Assembly: GCA_030691665.1 (NCBI GenBank)
Contig: JAUYDU010000404.1
Coordinates: forward strand, 1-6,397
DNA: 6,397 nucleotides
Reading direction: 5' to 3'
DNA from: Chloroflexota bacterium
GTDB lineage: Bacteria > Chloroflexota > Dehalococcoidia > SM23-28-2
Shown here: positions 1 to 6,397 of the stretch, piece after piece
How the letters are laid out: each line of letters begins with the position of its first letter
Position numbering within the stretch: position 1 is the stretch's first letter
Translations under genes and position numbers: made by a program
The notes under the pieces: generated by a model
Database searches by the model: none
What the model was told of the DNA's origin: nothing
What the model saw: the letters and a program-made list of their open reading frames with translations, nothing else

Positions 1-231
1 AAGACCGGAGAAAGGCGCGATCCCTACGACCTTCTGACCGATCGGGAGAGGGAGATCCTCCATCTAGTCGCCGCCGGCCACTCCAACCGCGAGGTGGCCC
101 AGATGCTCAACATCAGCGAACACACCGTCCACAATCACCGCGCGCGCCTGATGGAGAAGCTGGGGATCCACGACCGCCTGGAGCTGCTGAAATACGCCAT
201 TCGCCGAGGCATCATCACAGCCGACATGTAG
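1..231 (+). CDS. LuxR/NarL-family response regulator, C-terminal DNA-binding domain (5' end outside window)
   Basis: Frame 1 is open from the left edge to TAG at 229-231 and gives 76 residues. They form a complete LuxR-type (GerE) helix-turn-helix: the LTDREREIL start of the domain, then AAGHSNREVAQMLNIS (scaffold and first HTH helix), then EHTVHNHRARLMEKLG (recognition helix and following helix), and the tail DRLELLKYAIRRGII. This tail is typical of NarL/FixJ response regulators, in which an N-terminal receiver domain controls dimerisation and DNA binding by this domain. The N-terminal part lies beyond the window, so whether it is a receiver, PAS or another sensor is unknown. The gene ends just before a terminator-like hairpin and is probably not co-transcribed with the sugar transporter. 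It could regulate the next gene or the transporter, but nothing in the sequence shows that. Confidence 0.93.
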   Translation, partial: KTGERRDPYDLLTDREREILHLVAAGHSNREVAQMLNISEHTVHNHRARLMEKLGIHDRLELLKYAIRRGIITADM

Positions 232-251
232 CCAGGGCACAGACCCCAAGT

Positions 252-290
252 TGGCGGCAGAGGGCTACACCTTCGCAGCCTCCGCCATTT
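252..290 (+). terminator. Candidate intrinsic terminator after the LuxR-type gene
   Basis: The hairpin starts 20 bases after the regulator stop codon. TGGCGG (252-257) pairs with CCGCCA (282-287). Further pairs follow inside with small bulges: AG 259-260 with 280-281, G262 with C279, and CT 265-266 with AG 277-278. The loop covers about 267-276. The stem is followed by TTT (288-290) and then CCTCT, a weak T tract. Position and shape fit a terminator, but the bulges and short T run keep confidence moderate. Confidence 0.4.
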
Positions 291-377
291 CCTCTATCCA
301 CAAGAGCCGCTAGTATCTTCGTCCCCGCCCGAAATAGCATACCCATGCCCTCTAGTTAGCCCTCTCGCCCGCCAAAG

Positions 378-896
378 ATGGCACCAGGGTGGTATTGCGG
401 CGCCTCGCTAGCGTTGCGTACTGTTGACCTGTTGATGAGGGAATGCGTCAGCGGAGTCAGCGAACGGACGGTGACGAGGCGGGTGGCAGCACAACAGCTC
501 TACCGCAAGAGAGCACGGGTGGCGATCCCGTGTCGGGAGCAGTGGGTGTGGCATGCGGCCATCGCGCGCGTCCTCCAGGGGCAGCCACACCTGGAGGTGG
601 TCATGGTTCCTCCCCAAGACGAGGCCTGCCTCGCGGAGATCGGGAGGTTGCAGCCCGACTGGGTGATCCTGCTGAGCGAGCAGAGCTGCGTCAACTACTC
701 ACCCGGTTTGGTGGACATCTTCTCGGTGGCACCAAGCACCAGGGTGATAGTCCTCTGCCACTGCGATAATAAGATACGCATGTACCATAGCGAGGAGACC
801 GTAATGACCGAGGCCCAGGAGTTCATCGATCTCATCTGCCGCCCCGCTGCGAGGGCAGAGGCACCGACTCCGAGGACCGCGGCCGCCAAGACATAG
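378..896 (+). CDS. Orphan degenerate receiver-like (pseudo-receiver) protein
   Basis: A 172-residue protein whose residues 46-156 follow the receiver-domain pattern: beta-1 RVAI (47-50), a helix with QWVWHAAIARVLQ (55-67), beta-2 HLEVVMV (71-77), a helix ending near LQPD (91-94), beta-3 WVILLSE (95-101), and beta-4 TRVIVLC (121-127). The usual acidic pair after beta-1 is Pro-Cys (51-52). The phosphoacceptor Asp after beta-3 is Ser100, and the Thr/Ser after beta-4 is Cys127. Phosphorylation therefore looks impossible. No DNA-binding domain follows; the tail (157-172) is Ala/Pro-rich. The start is uncertain. ATG378 has no clear ribosome site, and ATG435 or GTG471 would trim a poorly structured N-terminus of 19 or 31 residues. 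It may act as a stand-alone protein-interaction module, or be a remnant of a NarL-type regulator. No enzymatic role is suggested. Confidence 0.6.
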   Translation: MAPGWYCGASLALRTVDLLMRECVSGVSERTVTRRVAAQQLYRKRARVAIPCREQWVWHAAIARVLQGQPHLEVVMVPPQDEACLAEIGRLQPDWVILLSEQSCVNYSPGLVDIFSVAPSTRVIVLCHCDNKIRMYHSEETVMTEAQEFIDLICRPAARAEAPTPRTAAAKT

Positions 897-908
897 ACAC
901 CCCCATTC

Positions 909-974
909 GGACCGGAGGCGACAGTCCCCAAGGCTGCCCCCCAAGGAAGGTTTTGGACTGCTCGCCTCCGGTCC
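909..974. repeat. Long near-perfect inverted repeat (19/20-bp arms, 27-base spacer)
   Basis: The left arm GGACCGGAGGCGACAGTCC (909-927) is the reverse complement of 955-974 apart from one extra base in the right arm. As RNA it would fold into a very stable 19-bp stem with a single bulge and a 27-base loop (928-954). The loop itself carries CCAAGG twice. It begins 13 bases after the pseudo-receiver stop codon and ends 155 bases before the transporter start. Neither strand has a T tract after the stem, so it is not a standard intrinsic terminator. It may protect a 3' end, act as a leader structure, or be a small dispersed repeat. Confidence 0.8.
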
Positions 975-1046
975 AACTCAGGCAAACACACATCCGCTCC
1001 CAGGCACCGCCAAGAAGATGGCTCTGCCACACCAGATGCTACCTGT

Positions 1047-1072
1047 ACGAGTAATATAGGGGGTGGACTCGT
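1047..1072. promoter_or_regulatory. Weak -10-like box inside a small dyad, transporter leader
   Basis: TAATAT (1052-1057) resembles a -10 box, but no good -35 box lies 16-18 bases upstream. It overlaps a 6-bp inverted repeat, ACGAGT (1047-1052) and ACTCGT (1067-1072), separated by 14 bases. A transcript starting near 1064 would place the GGTCnGACC dyad about 25 bases into the message. This is suggestive only. Confidence 0.2.
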
Positions 1073-1087
1073 TTTCGGGGGCAGGCC

Positions 1088-1106
1088 AACGAGGTCAGAC
1101 CTTGTT
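1088..1106. promoter_or_regulatory. Candidate GntR/FadR-type operator upstream of the sugar transporter operon
   Basis: AACGAGGTCAGACCTTGTT is a 19-bp dyad centred on A1097. Eight of nine base pairs match; the exception is G1091 against T1103. Its core GGTCAGACC has the spacing and sequence of the GGTCnGACC operators known for FadR-subfamily GntR regulators (FadR, PdhR and relatives). It ends 9 bases before the Shine-Dalgarno of the binding-protein gene, a position where a bound repressor could block transcription or initiation. The dyad is seen directly; the regulator family is inference, and no GntR gene lies in the window. Confidence 0.5.
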
Positions 1107-1129
1107 TCGATTATGAAAGGAGTCAAACC

Positions 1130-2500
1130 ATGCGGTGGAAGCGGATCCTCATGTCGTTTTCTGTGTTGGCGGCTGCGCTGCTTGTGGTCTCGCTCGTCGC
1201 GGCCTGCGGCGGCGGCGGAGCCAAGAAGACACCCACTCCCGCAGGCACGCCCAAGGCGACAACCGCGGTGACGCCCGCGGCGACGCCCCAGGGCACGGGC
1301 ACGCCTCAGAAGGCGGGCTCGGTCAGCGTGCTCGGGATCTGGGGCAGCGAAGAGCTGGATAGCTTCAATGCCATGGTCGCACCCTGGCAGCAACAGACCG
1401 GCGGCAGCGTCCAGTTCACCGGCAGCCGAAGCATTACCTCCGAACTGACTCTTCGCGTCCAGGGAGGAAACCCGCCCGACGTGGCTATTCCCGCCGAGAC
1501 TGGCCTCTTCCAGCAGTTCGCCAGTCAAGGCAGACTGGCGAAGCTGTCGGACTGCCCGGGACTGGAAGAAGCCGTCAAAGCCGACTACCCACAGACCTTC
1601 CTCGACCTGGGGACCGTCGACGGCACGCTGTACGGCTTCTTCATGAAGGTCGACTCCAAAGCGACCGTCTGGTATGACCCGAAGACCTTCAGCGCGAACA
1701 ACATACAGCCGCTCAGCGCCAGCAACAGCTTCGATGACCTGGTCTCCCTTTCCGACGAGCTCGTGACCGCGGGCCTTCCTCCCCAGTCAATCGGCATGGA
1801 GGCCGGCGACGCCTCAGGCTTCCCCGGCACCGACTGGATCCAGCAGATCGTTCTGAATGACAGCGGCGTCGAGGTCTACGACGGCATCGTCGACGGATCG
1901 ATTCCGTTCACCGACCCGCGCATGAAGGACGCCTGGGAGAAGTTCGGCCAGATAGCGCTCACGCCCGGCTACGTAGCCCAGGGCAGCGCGGCTGCCATCA
2001 ACGCCACCAACTTCCAGGATTCGTCGTACTTGCCGTTCAACACGCCGCCGCAAGCGGCAATGGTCAACCTCGGCAGCTTCACCTCCGGCTTCATCCAGGC
2101 CCAGTTCCCCAGCCTTGTTCCTGGAGAAGACTTCAACTTCTTCACCTGGCCCGGAGGAAACATAACCGGCGGCGCCAACATCGTCTACGCTTTCAACAGC
2201 GACCCGTCCACCTGCTCGCTCCTGAGCTGGCTGGAGAGCGCCGACGCGCAGAAGATATGGGTCGCTCGCGGCGGCTTCCACTCTGTGAACAAGAACGTGA
2301 GCCTCAATGAGTATCCAAACGACGTTGAGAAGAACGTGGCGCAGCAGCTAACGGATGCTCCAGTCTTCCGGTTCGACCTCGACGACGCCATCGGCGGCGC
2401 CCTTCAGCAGGCGTACTTCACCGGCATCGGCCAATACCTTGCCAACCCCGGCCAGCTCGATAGCATCCTTGCCCAGATCGAGGCGCAGCGAGTGCAGTAG
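1130..2500 (+). CDS. aglE: Carbohydrate ABC transporter solute-binding lipoprotein, AglE-like
   Basis: This 456-residue extracytoplasmic binding protein captures a sugar and hands it to the two permeases encoded downstream. Residues 1-25 are a lipoprotein signal peptide: MRWKR, a hydrophobic stretch, then a lipobox ending VAAC with lipidated Cys26. Next come GGGG and a flexible linker with six Thr-Pro pairs (34-59). The mature domain starts near 64 with SVSVLGIWGSEE and reads as a family-1 (CUT1) binding protein: IVAIP-style strand GNPPDVAIPAE and YGFFMKVDSKATVWYDPKTF. The segments GFPGTDWIQQIVL and GVEVYDGIVDGSIPFTDPR resemble alpha-glucoside binding protein AglE, whose usual length is similar. 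The start ATG is supported by AAAGGAG (1116-1122) seven bases upstream. It is first gene of the operon and separated from permease 1 by 83 bases containing a strong hairpin. Sugar specificity is inferred by resemblance only; trehalose, maltose or sucrose are possible. Confidence 0.88.
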   Translation: MRWKRILMSFSVLAAALLVVSLVAACGGGGAKKTPTPAGTPKATTAVTPAATPQGTGTPQKAGSVSVLGIWGSEELDSFNAMVAPWQQQTGGSVQFTGSRSITSELTLRVQGGNPPDVAIPAETGLFQQFASQGRLAKLSDCPGLEEAVKADYPQTFLDLGTVDGTLYGFFMKVDSKATVWYDPKTFSANNIQPLSASNSFDDLVSLSDELVTAGLPPQSIGMEAGDASGFPGTDWIQQIVLNDSGVEVYDGIVDGSIPFTDPRMKDAWEKFGQIALTPGYVAQGSAAAINATNFQDSSYLPFNTPPQAAMVNLGSFTSGFIQAQFPSLVPGEDFNFFTWPGGNITGGANIVYAFNSDPSTCSLLSWLESADAQKIWVARGGFHSVNKNVSLNEYPNDVEKNVAQQLTDAPVFRFDLDDAIGGALQQAYFTGIGQYLANPGQLDSILAQIEAQRVQ

Positions 2501-2529
2501 CGAACACTACGTACTGAATAGCGGAAATT

Positions 2530-2569
2530 GGGGAGGGGCGGTCCAGGCGAAACCTGGGCTGCCCTCCCT
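2530..2569 (+). promoter_or_regulatory. Strong intercistronic hairpin between binding protein and permease 1
   Basis: The left arm 2530-2547 pairs with 2553-2569 around a CGAAA loop (2548-2552). The inner stem is CCAGG/CCTGG, followed by seven more pairs including two G-T wobbles, a bulged G2535, and then AGGG(G) against CCCT region pairs. In total about 17 pairs form. No T tract follows. The 3' foot is followed after one base by the permease Shine-Dalgarno AAGGA (2571-2575). Such hairpins are known, as in malE-malF, to stabilise the upstream binding-protein message or reduce downstream expression, giving excess binding protein over permease. Its role here is inferred. Confidence 0.7.
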
Positions 2570-2583
2570 AAAGGACCAAAAAC

Positions 2584-3513
2584 ATGATCGGACGTCGATG
2601 GTGGGCTCCCTGGCTCTGGCTCGCGCCGGCGATAACCCTGCTCAGCGTGTTCCTCATCTACCCCGTCGTCGATACCCTTCGGCGAAGTCTCCTGAACGCC
2701 GACTCCACCCGCTTCGTCGGCTTCGACAACTACAAGTTCATAATCGATAACCCCGTCCCGCTGCTGAGCAATACGCACTCCGCGATCCTGAACAATGTCT
2801 TGTGGCTGGTCCTGTTCACCAGCTTCGCCGTCGGCGTCGGCCTTGGCATCGCCCTCCTCGCGTCACGTGTCCGCTACGAAGCGGTAGCGAAATCGGCGAT
2901 CTTCATCCCAATGGCGGTCTCTTTCGTCGCCGCATCCGTTATCTGGCGGTTCATGTACGTGTTCGACCCGCACATCGGCACCATCAACGCCTTCATCACT
3001 CACTTCGGCGGCCATTCCACCGCCTGGATTCAGAACACCAACGCTCCCCAGACCTGGCTGACCTCCCTCGGCCCGACGACGCTGCCCGATCCCATCCAGA
3101 TCAACAACTTAGCGCTCATCATCGTCGGCGTCTGGGTGTGGACCGGATTCGCCGTCGTCGTCCTGTCCGCCGGCCTGAGAGCCATTTCGTCCGAGATGCT
3201 GCAGGCTGCACGAGTCGACGGCGCCAACGAGTGGCAGATATTCCGTCGCATAATCATTCCCGTCCTGTCGCCGACGATAGCCGTCGTCGCCACTACCCTC
3301 GTCATCCAGGCGTTGAAGCTGTTCGACCTCGTCTGGGTCATGACCGGCGGCAAGTTCAAGACCGACGTGATCGCGACCCTGTTCTTCAGGGAAGCGTTTC
3401 TCATCCAGGACTTCGGCGTCGGTTCGGCGCTGGCGATAGTTCTGCTCCTCGCCGTCGTGCCCGTGATGGTGGTGAGCATCCGGCGATTCCAGTTCCAGGA
3501 GGAGACCCGCTGA
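2584..3513 (+). CDS. aglF: Carbohydrate ABC transporter permease 1, AglF/MalF-like
   Basis: This 309-residue inner-membrane protein is one half of the sugar channel. Six hydrophobic segments are visible at about 9-31, 70-93, 104-125, 173-195, 224-246 and 276-299. The BPD_transp_1 fold is marked by the EAA loop at about 204-223 (E204, AARVDGA, then IFRRIIIP), which contacts the ATPase. The N-terminal motif WLAPAITLLSVFLIYPVVDT and LNADSTRFVGFDNY resemble AglF. A polar external loop of about 45 residues (129-172) lies between segments 3 and 4. It lacks the large MalF periplasmic domain. The start follows AAGGA (2571-2575) with 8 bases of spacing. Its stop codon overlaps the next start as TGATG, so the two permeases are probably translationally coupled and made in equal amounts. 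Confidence 0.9.
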   Translation: MIGRRWWAPWLWLAPAITLLSVFLIYPVVDTLRRSLLNADSTRFVGFDNYKFIIDNPVPLLSNTHSAILNNVLWLVLFTSFAVGVGLGIALLASRVRYEAVAKSAIFIPMAVSFVAASVIWRFMYVFDPHIGTINAFITHFGGHSTAWIQNTNAPQTWLTSLGPTTLPDPIQINNLALIIVGVWVWTGFAVVVLSAGLRAISSEMLQAARVDGANEWQIFRRIIIPVLSPTIAVVATTLVIQALKLFDLVWVMTGGKFKTDVIATLFFREAFLIQDFGVGSALAIVLLLAVVPVMVVSIRRFQFQEETR

Positions 3514-4466
3514 TGGAGGAGAGCGCCCGCGGCCGGATTGCGACCCGACTGCCCTCGCCGGCAGACCCGGCCGCCGTCCTCGGTGGGGGACTAAAACGCC
3601 TGTTTATCCGCCTGCCCCTCCACATCGTGCTCATCGGCCTGGCGATAATCTGGAGCATACCCACCATCGCTCTCTTGGTCAGCTCCTTTCGGACGCCCCA
3701 GGACATAGCTTCGAACGGCTGGTGGAACGCCTTCCGGCTCCCCTTGAACTTCACAACCGCCAACTACGAGAACGTCCTCCAGCAGCATGGAATGGGGAGA
3801 GCATTCATCAACAGCCTGATCATCTCCGTACCGGCGACGCTCCTGGTCATCCTCATCGCCGCCCTGGCCGCTTACGCCTTCTCCTGGATGCGCTTTCCCG
3901 GTCGAAACGCCCTCTTCCTCGTCATGGTGGGGATGCTGGTCGTTCCGCTTCAGATGACGCTTATCCCCGTGCTCCGGCTCTACGTCCGGCTCACGCCGAA
4001 CGTAGACATGCCCATTCTCGGAGGGAACCTATTCGGCGTGAGCAGCTTCGCCGGCATATGGCTGGCTCACACCGCCTACGGTCTGCCTCTGGCCGTCTAC
4101 CTGTTACGCAACTTCTTCGGCTCCTTACCGAAAGACCTAATCGAATCGGCCTACCTCGACGGCGCCTCCGATCTGGGCGTCTTCTTTCGAATAGTGCTGC
4201 CGCTCTCCGTGCCCGCTCTCGGCGCTCTGGCCATCTTCCAGTTCCTCTGGGTCTGGAACGATCTGCTGGTAGCCCTTACGCTTCTCGGCGACCCGCGCCT
4301 CTACCCAATGACGGTTAACATAACAACCCTTGTCAGCTCCTTCGGGTCGAATTATCAAGTGCTGACCGCCGCCGCCTTCGTCTCAATGGTCGTGCCGCTG
4401 ATCATCTTCTTCGCCTTGCAGCGCTACTTCGTCCAGGGCCTGCTGGCGGGCGCCGTGAAAGGCTAG
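3513..4466 (+). CDS. aglG: Carbohydrate ABC transporter permease 2, AglG/MalG-like
   Basis: This 317-residue partner permease forms the heterodimeric channel with the preceding gene product. After a 30-residue cytoplasmic N-terminus come hydrophobic segments at about 34-58, 98-122, 131-152, 174-196, 234-254 and 282-303. The EAA loop is at 211-230 (ESAYLDGASD, then FFRIVLPLS). The motifs GIWLAHTAYGLPLAVYLLRN, FQFLWVWNDLLVALTLL and the C-terminal ending FALQRYFVQGLLAGAVKG closely match the AglG pattern, making this the strongest pointer to an alpha-glucoside-type system. It appears shorter than rhizobial AglG as I recall it. The frame stays open upstream to 2802, but that part overlaps permease 1 and is an unlikely protein. 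ATG3513 is chosen because AGGAGGA (3497-3503) lies nine bases upstream and the overlap TGATG is typical of coupled genes. Confidence 0.9.
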   Translation: MEESARGRIATRLPSPADPAAVLGGGLKRLFIRLPLHIVLIGLAIIWSIPTIALLVSSFRTPQDIASNGWWNAFRLPLNFTTANYENVLQQHGMGRAFINSLIISVPATLLVILIAALAAYAFSWMRFPGRNALFLVMVGMLVVPLQMTLIPVLRLYVRLTPNVDMPILGGNLFGVSSFAGIWLAHTAYGLPLAVYLLRNFFGSLPKDLIESAYLDGASDLGVFFRIVLPLSVPALGALAIFQFLWVWNDLLVALTLLGDPRLYPMTVNITTLVSSFGSNYQVLTAAAFVSMVVPLIIFFALQRYFVQGLLAGAVKG

Positions 4467-4471
4467 CACCG

Positions 4472-5587
<1,116 letters not shown>

Positions 5588-5706
5588 TTCCTTCATCCTT
5601 CTTTCACGATGCCGCGGCAAAGCTCACGCTATCTGCATGCGGCGGCGTTACGTTTGAGGGTGGCCGATCACGGGTTGAAGCTTGGCCGCGGAAAGAGGAA
5701 AAGGAA
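5588..5706 (+). other. Gap after transporter operon; no clear terminator
   Basis: I find no stem followed by a T run behind the ATPase gene. Only weak pairings are present, such as ATGCCGC near 5609-5615 with GCGGCGT near 5640-5646. The downstream small gene could therefore lie on the same transcript. The gap ends in a purine-rich ribosome site (5691-5706). Confidence 0.4.
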
Positions 5707-5820
5707 ATGGCTATCGCACTACTGATGGAGTTCCCGGGCGGCACACAGGGTCAGTACGACAGGATTCTGCACGAGCTGGGCATGGAGGGCCTTGACCTTG
5801 CAGCCCTTCAGTCGCTCTAG
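5707..5820 (+). pseudogene. Truncated small conserved protein (5' fragment of a MEFPGGTQ-type, probably dimeric alpha-beta-barrel family)
   Basis: A 37-codon reading frame starts at ATG5707 after a purine-rich ribosome site (GAAAGAGGAAAAGGAA, 5691-5706) and ends at TAG 5818-5820. The protein begins MAIALLMEFPGGTQGQYDR and continues ILHELGMEG. I recognise this start as that of a family of small proteins (about 95-110 residues) of unknown role in Chloroflexota and actinobacteria, with a strand, then a GGT-EQYD-like turn and a helix, as in the ferredoxin-like/ABM dimeric barrel fold. The expected second half, with its aromatic FH and DVWES-like motifs, is not found in any forward frame downstream. 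The tail GLDLAALQSL does not fit the family. The gene thus appears cut off after about residue 28, perhaps by a rearrangement, and is listed as a pseudogene. A genuine 37-residue protein is the alternative. Confidence 0.55.
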
Positions 5821-6018
5821 GGGCTCCGCCCGACCCCTTCACGCCTCTTGTGGCTAGAGGAAATCGTGAAGGCTGCGAAGGTGCTGGCCGCCCACGAAAA
5901 GGCGGGCGCGAACGCGCGGTAAAGTCGGCGGCAAATACGAGGGCCGCCAACGAGCGGCAGCCTGAAGGGGATATCGGGCAAGCACCGGGTGTTTCAGGTG
6001 AGGTGGGAGTAGCGGCTG

Positions 6019-6078
6019 GTGGAGCCGCGCATCCAGTACGCAAAGACCGCCGACGTGCGGACCAAGTCCACCTCTTGA
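6019..6078 (+). pseudogene. Possible N-terminal scrap of a cyclase/hydrolase-type regulator
   Basis: GTG6019 begins VEPRIQYAKTADVRTKSTS followed by TGA at 6076-6078. The start resembles the N-terminus (EPRIQYAKT-DGVSIA) that I recall from Chloroflexota proteins with alpha/beta-hydrolase or adenylate cyclase domains. The resemblance stops after about 12 residues, and no continuation appears in the other frames. GAGGTGGGAG (6000-6009) could be its ribosome site. The identification rests on a short match from memory. Confidence 0.25.
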
Positions 6079-6271
6079 TGAACACCAACTACCAGGGCTG
6101 GCGGGGCGTCAATGCCTGGGGGATGGCGATGCCGCCGGGCGCGTAGGCTTGACAGCGCAGGAAGCGCCCCCGCTGCGCCACATTGCGCCGGAGGCCGACG
6201 CCCGACAGCAGTTGCGAGCACGATTGGCCGAGGAGGTGCTCATAGCGGCCTGGACTAGACTAGCCGGGTGA

Positions 6272-6299
6272 CGAGCCTGCAGCTCGGGCCGACTTGGCC
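6272..6299. terminator. Two small tandem hairpins beside the right-edge gene
   Basis: CGAGC (6272-6276) pairs with GCTCG (6282-6286), and GGCC (6287-6290) pairs with GGCC (6296-6299). They lie 13-40 bases downstream of the minus-strand stop at 6312-6314. The stems are short, with no T tract on either strand, so a termination role is only possible. Confidence 0.2.
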
Positions 6300-6311
6300 T
6301 TCTGTCTCCAC

Positions 6312-6397
6312 TTATCGGTAGGAGTAAGTCTGCACCCCCATAGCGTCTACTACTAGCAGGACCCTGCTCCCAGCCGCCTGGGAGATGCGCTGCTCCA
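6312..6397 (-). CDS. C-terminal end of an unidentified minus-strand gene (5' end outside window)
   Basis: On the minus strand a frame is open from the right edge to TAA at 6312-6314 and gives 27 residues: EQRISQAAGSRVLLVVDAMG followed by VQTYSYR. The composition is protein-like: an amphipathic start, a hydrophobic strand RVLLVVDA and an aromatic end. It does not show the Arg/Pro/Ala-rich character of shadow frames here. I do not recognise the family. The convergent orientation relative to the transporter operon is plausible. Because so little is visible, this could be a chance open frame. Confidence 0.35.
   Translation of the reverse strand, partial: EQRISQAAGSRVLLVVDAMGVQTYSYR
6367..6384. 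repeat. Perfect 7-bp hairpin at right edge
   Basis: CTCCCAG (6367-6373) and CTGGGAG (6378-6384) are perfectly complementary around a CCGC tetraloop. Just upstream, AGCAGG and CCTGCT form a second dyad across 6355-6368. Both fall within the probable minus-strand coding tail and may be incidental. Confidence 0.4.

Larger units (their letters stand above)
5821..6311. other. Apparently non-coding or decayed stretch
   Basis: About 490 bases hold no gene I can support. Stop codons interrupt all forward frames except for short open stretches. Coding-like scraps are seen: WLEEIVKAAKVLAAHEKAGA (5848-5907, same frame as the small gene, ending TAA), GKHRVFQVRWE (5978-6010), VEPRIQYAKTAD (6019-6054) and an open frame at 6002-6271 ending ADARQQLRARLAEEV and so on. 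No tRNA, repeat array or insertion-sequence ends are visible. The picture fits remnants of old genes after rearrangement. Confidence 0.4.

Noticed and set aside
1238..1320. Tandem-repeat-like sequence (repeated ACGCCC units)
   Set aside because: It simply encodes the Thr-Pro-rich linker behind the lipoprotein signal peptide, with irregular unit lengths.
695..1528. 277-residue minus-strand open frame across the leader and the binding-protein 5' end
   Set aside because: It spans the inverted repeat, the operator-like dyad and the signal peptide coding region, is Arg/Gly/Ala-rich and lacks recognisable domains.
2802..3512. Upstream extension of the permease 2 frame to give a 554-residue protein
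   Set aside because: The extra 237 residues are Arg/Pro/His-rich, overlap the well-supported permease 1 in another frame, and a strong ribosome site with a TGATG overlap supports the start at 3513.
5850..6146. 98-residue plus-strand open frame with alternative start in the right-hand region
   Set aside because: Its Arg/Gly/Ala-rich composition, lack of any recognisable motif and conflict with the other coding-like scraps make it more likely a chance frame.
6149..6154. Perfect TTGACA -35 hexamer
   Set aside because: No A/T-rich -10 box lies 16-19 bases downstream (the region is GC-rich), so a promoter is not supported.
6272..6397. Possible tRNA or structured RNA near the right edge because of clustered hairpins
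   Set aside because: No T-arm GGTTCGA-type sequence or cloverleaf arrangement is found on either strand, and a protein-like minus-strand frame covers part of it.

Overview
The window reads as a GC-rich bacterial chromosome segment, and my best guess is a member of Chloroflexota (Dehalococcoidia-like). The reasons are the style of the solute-binding lipoprotein (lipobox, then Gly-rich and Thr-Pro-rich linker), the NarL/LuxR-type regulators beside it, and a small MEFPGGTQ-type protein start that I associate with that group and with actinobacteria. This is inference; no rRNA or marker gene is present.

Left part (1-896): the C-terminal end of a LuxR/NarL-type response regulator (1-231) runs in from the left edge. 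It is followed by a terminator-like hairpin (252-287) and an orphan 172-residue protein that looks like a degenerate, non-phosphorylatable receiver domain without an output domain (378-896).

Middle (897-5587): a regulatory leader of about 230 bases holds a long inverted repeat (909-974) and a 19-bp dyad with a GGTCnGACC core (1088-1106). It precedes a four-gene carbohydrate ABC importer operon of the CUT1 class, closest in motifs to the alpha-glucoside system AglEFG(K). The genes encode a solute-binding lipoprotein (1130-2500), permease 1 (2584-3513), permease 2 (3513-4466) and a MalK/UgpC/MsmX-like ATPase (4472-5587). The binding protein delivers sugar to the six-helix permease pair, whose EAA loops couple to a dimer of the ATPase. 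A strong hairpin lies between the binding-protein and permease genes, and its 3' foot nearly touches the permease Shine-Dalgarno. The two permease genes overlap in TGATG, and the ATPase follows after 5 bases. No glycosidase and no LacI-type regulator lie in the window, so the exact sugar cannot be fixed.

Right part (5588-6397): this looks degraded. A small gene with a good ribosome binding site begins like a conserved small protein family but stops after 37 codons (5707-5820). Then come about 490 bases with no convincing gene, only short coding-like scraps. At the right edge, the tail of a probable minus-strand gene ends at 6312.

I see no wholly new system. The most useful leads are the three regulatory structures around the transporter operon, the orphan pseudo-receiver and the truncated small gene.
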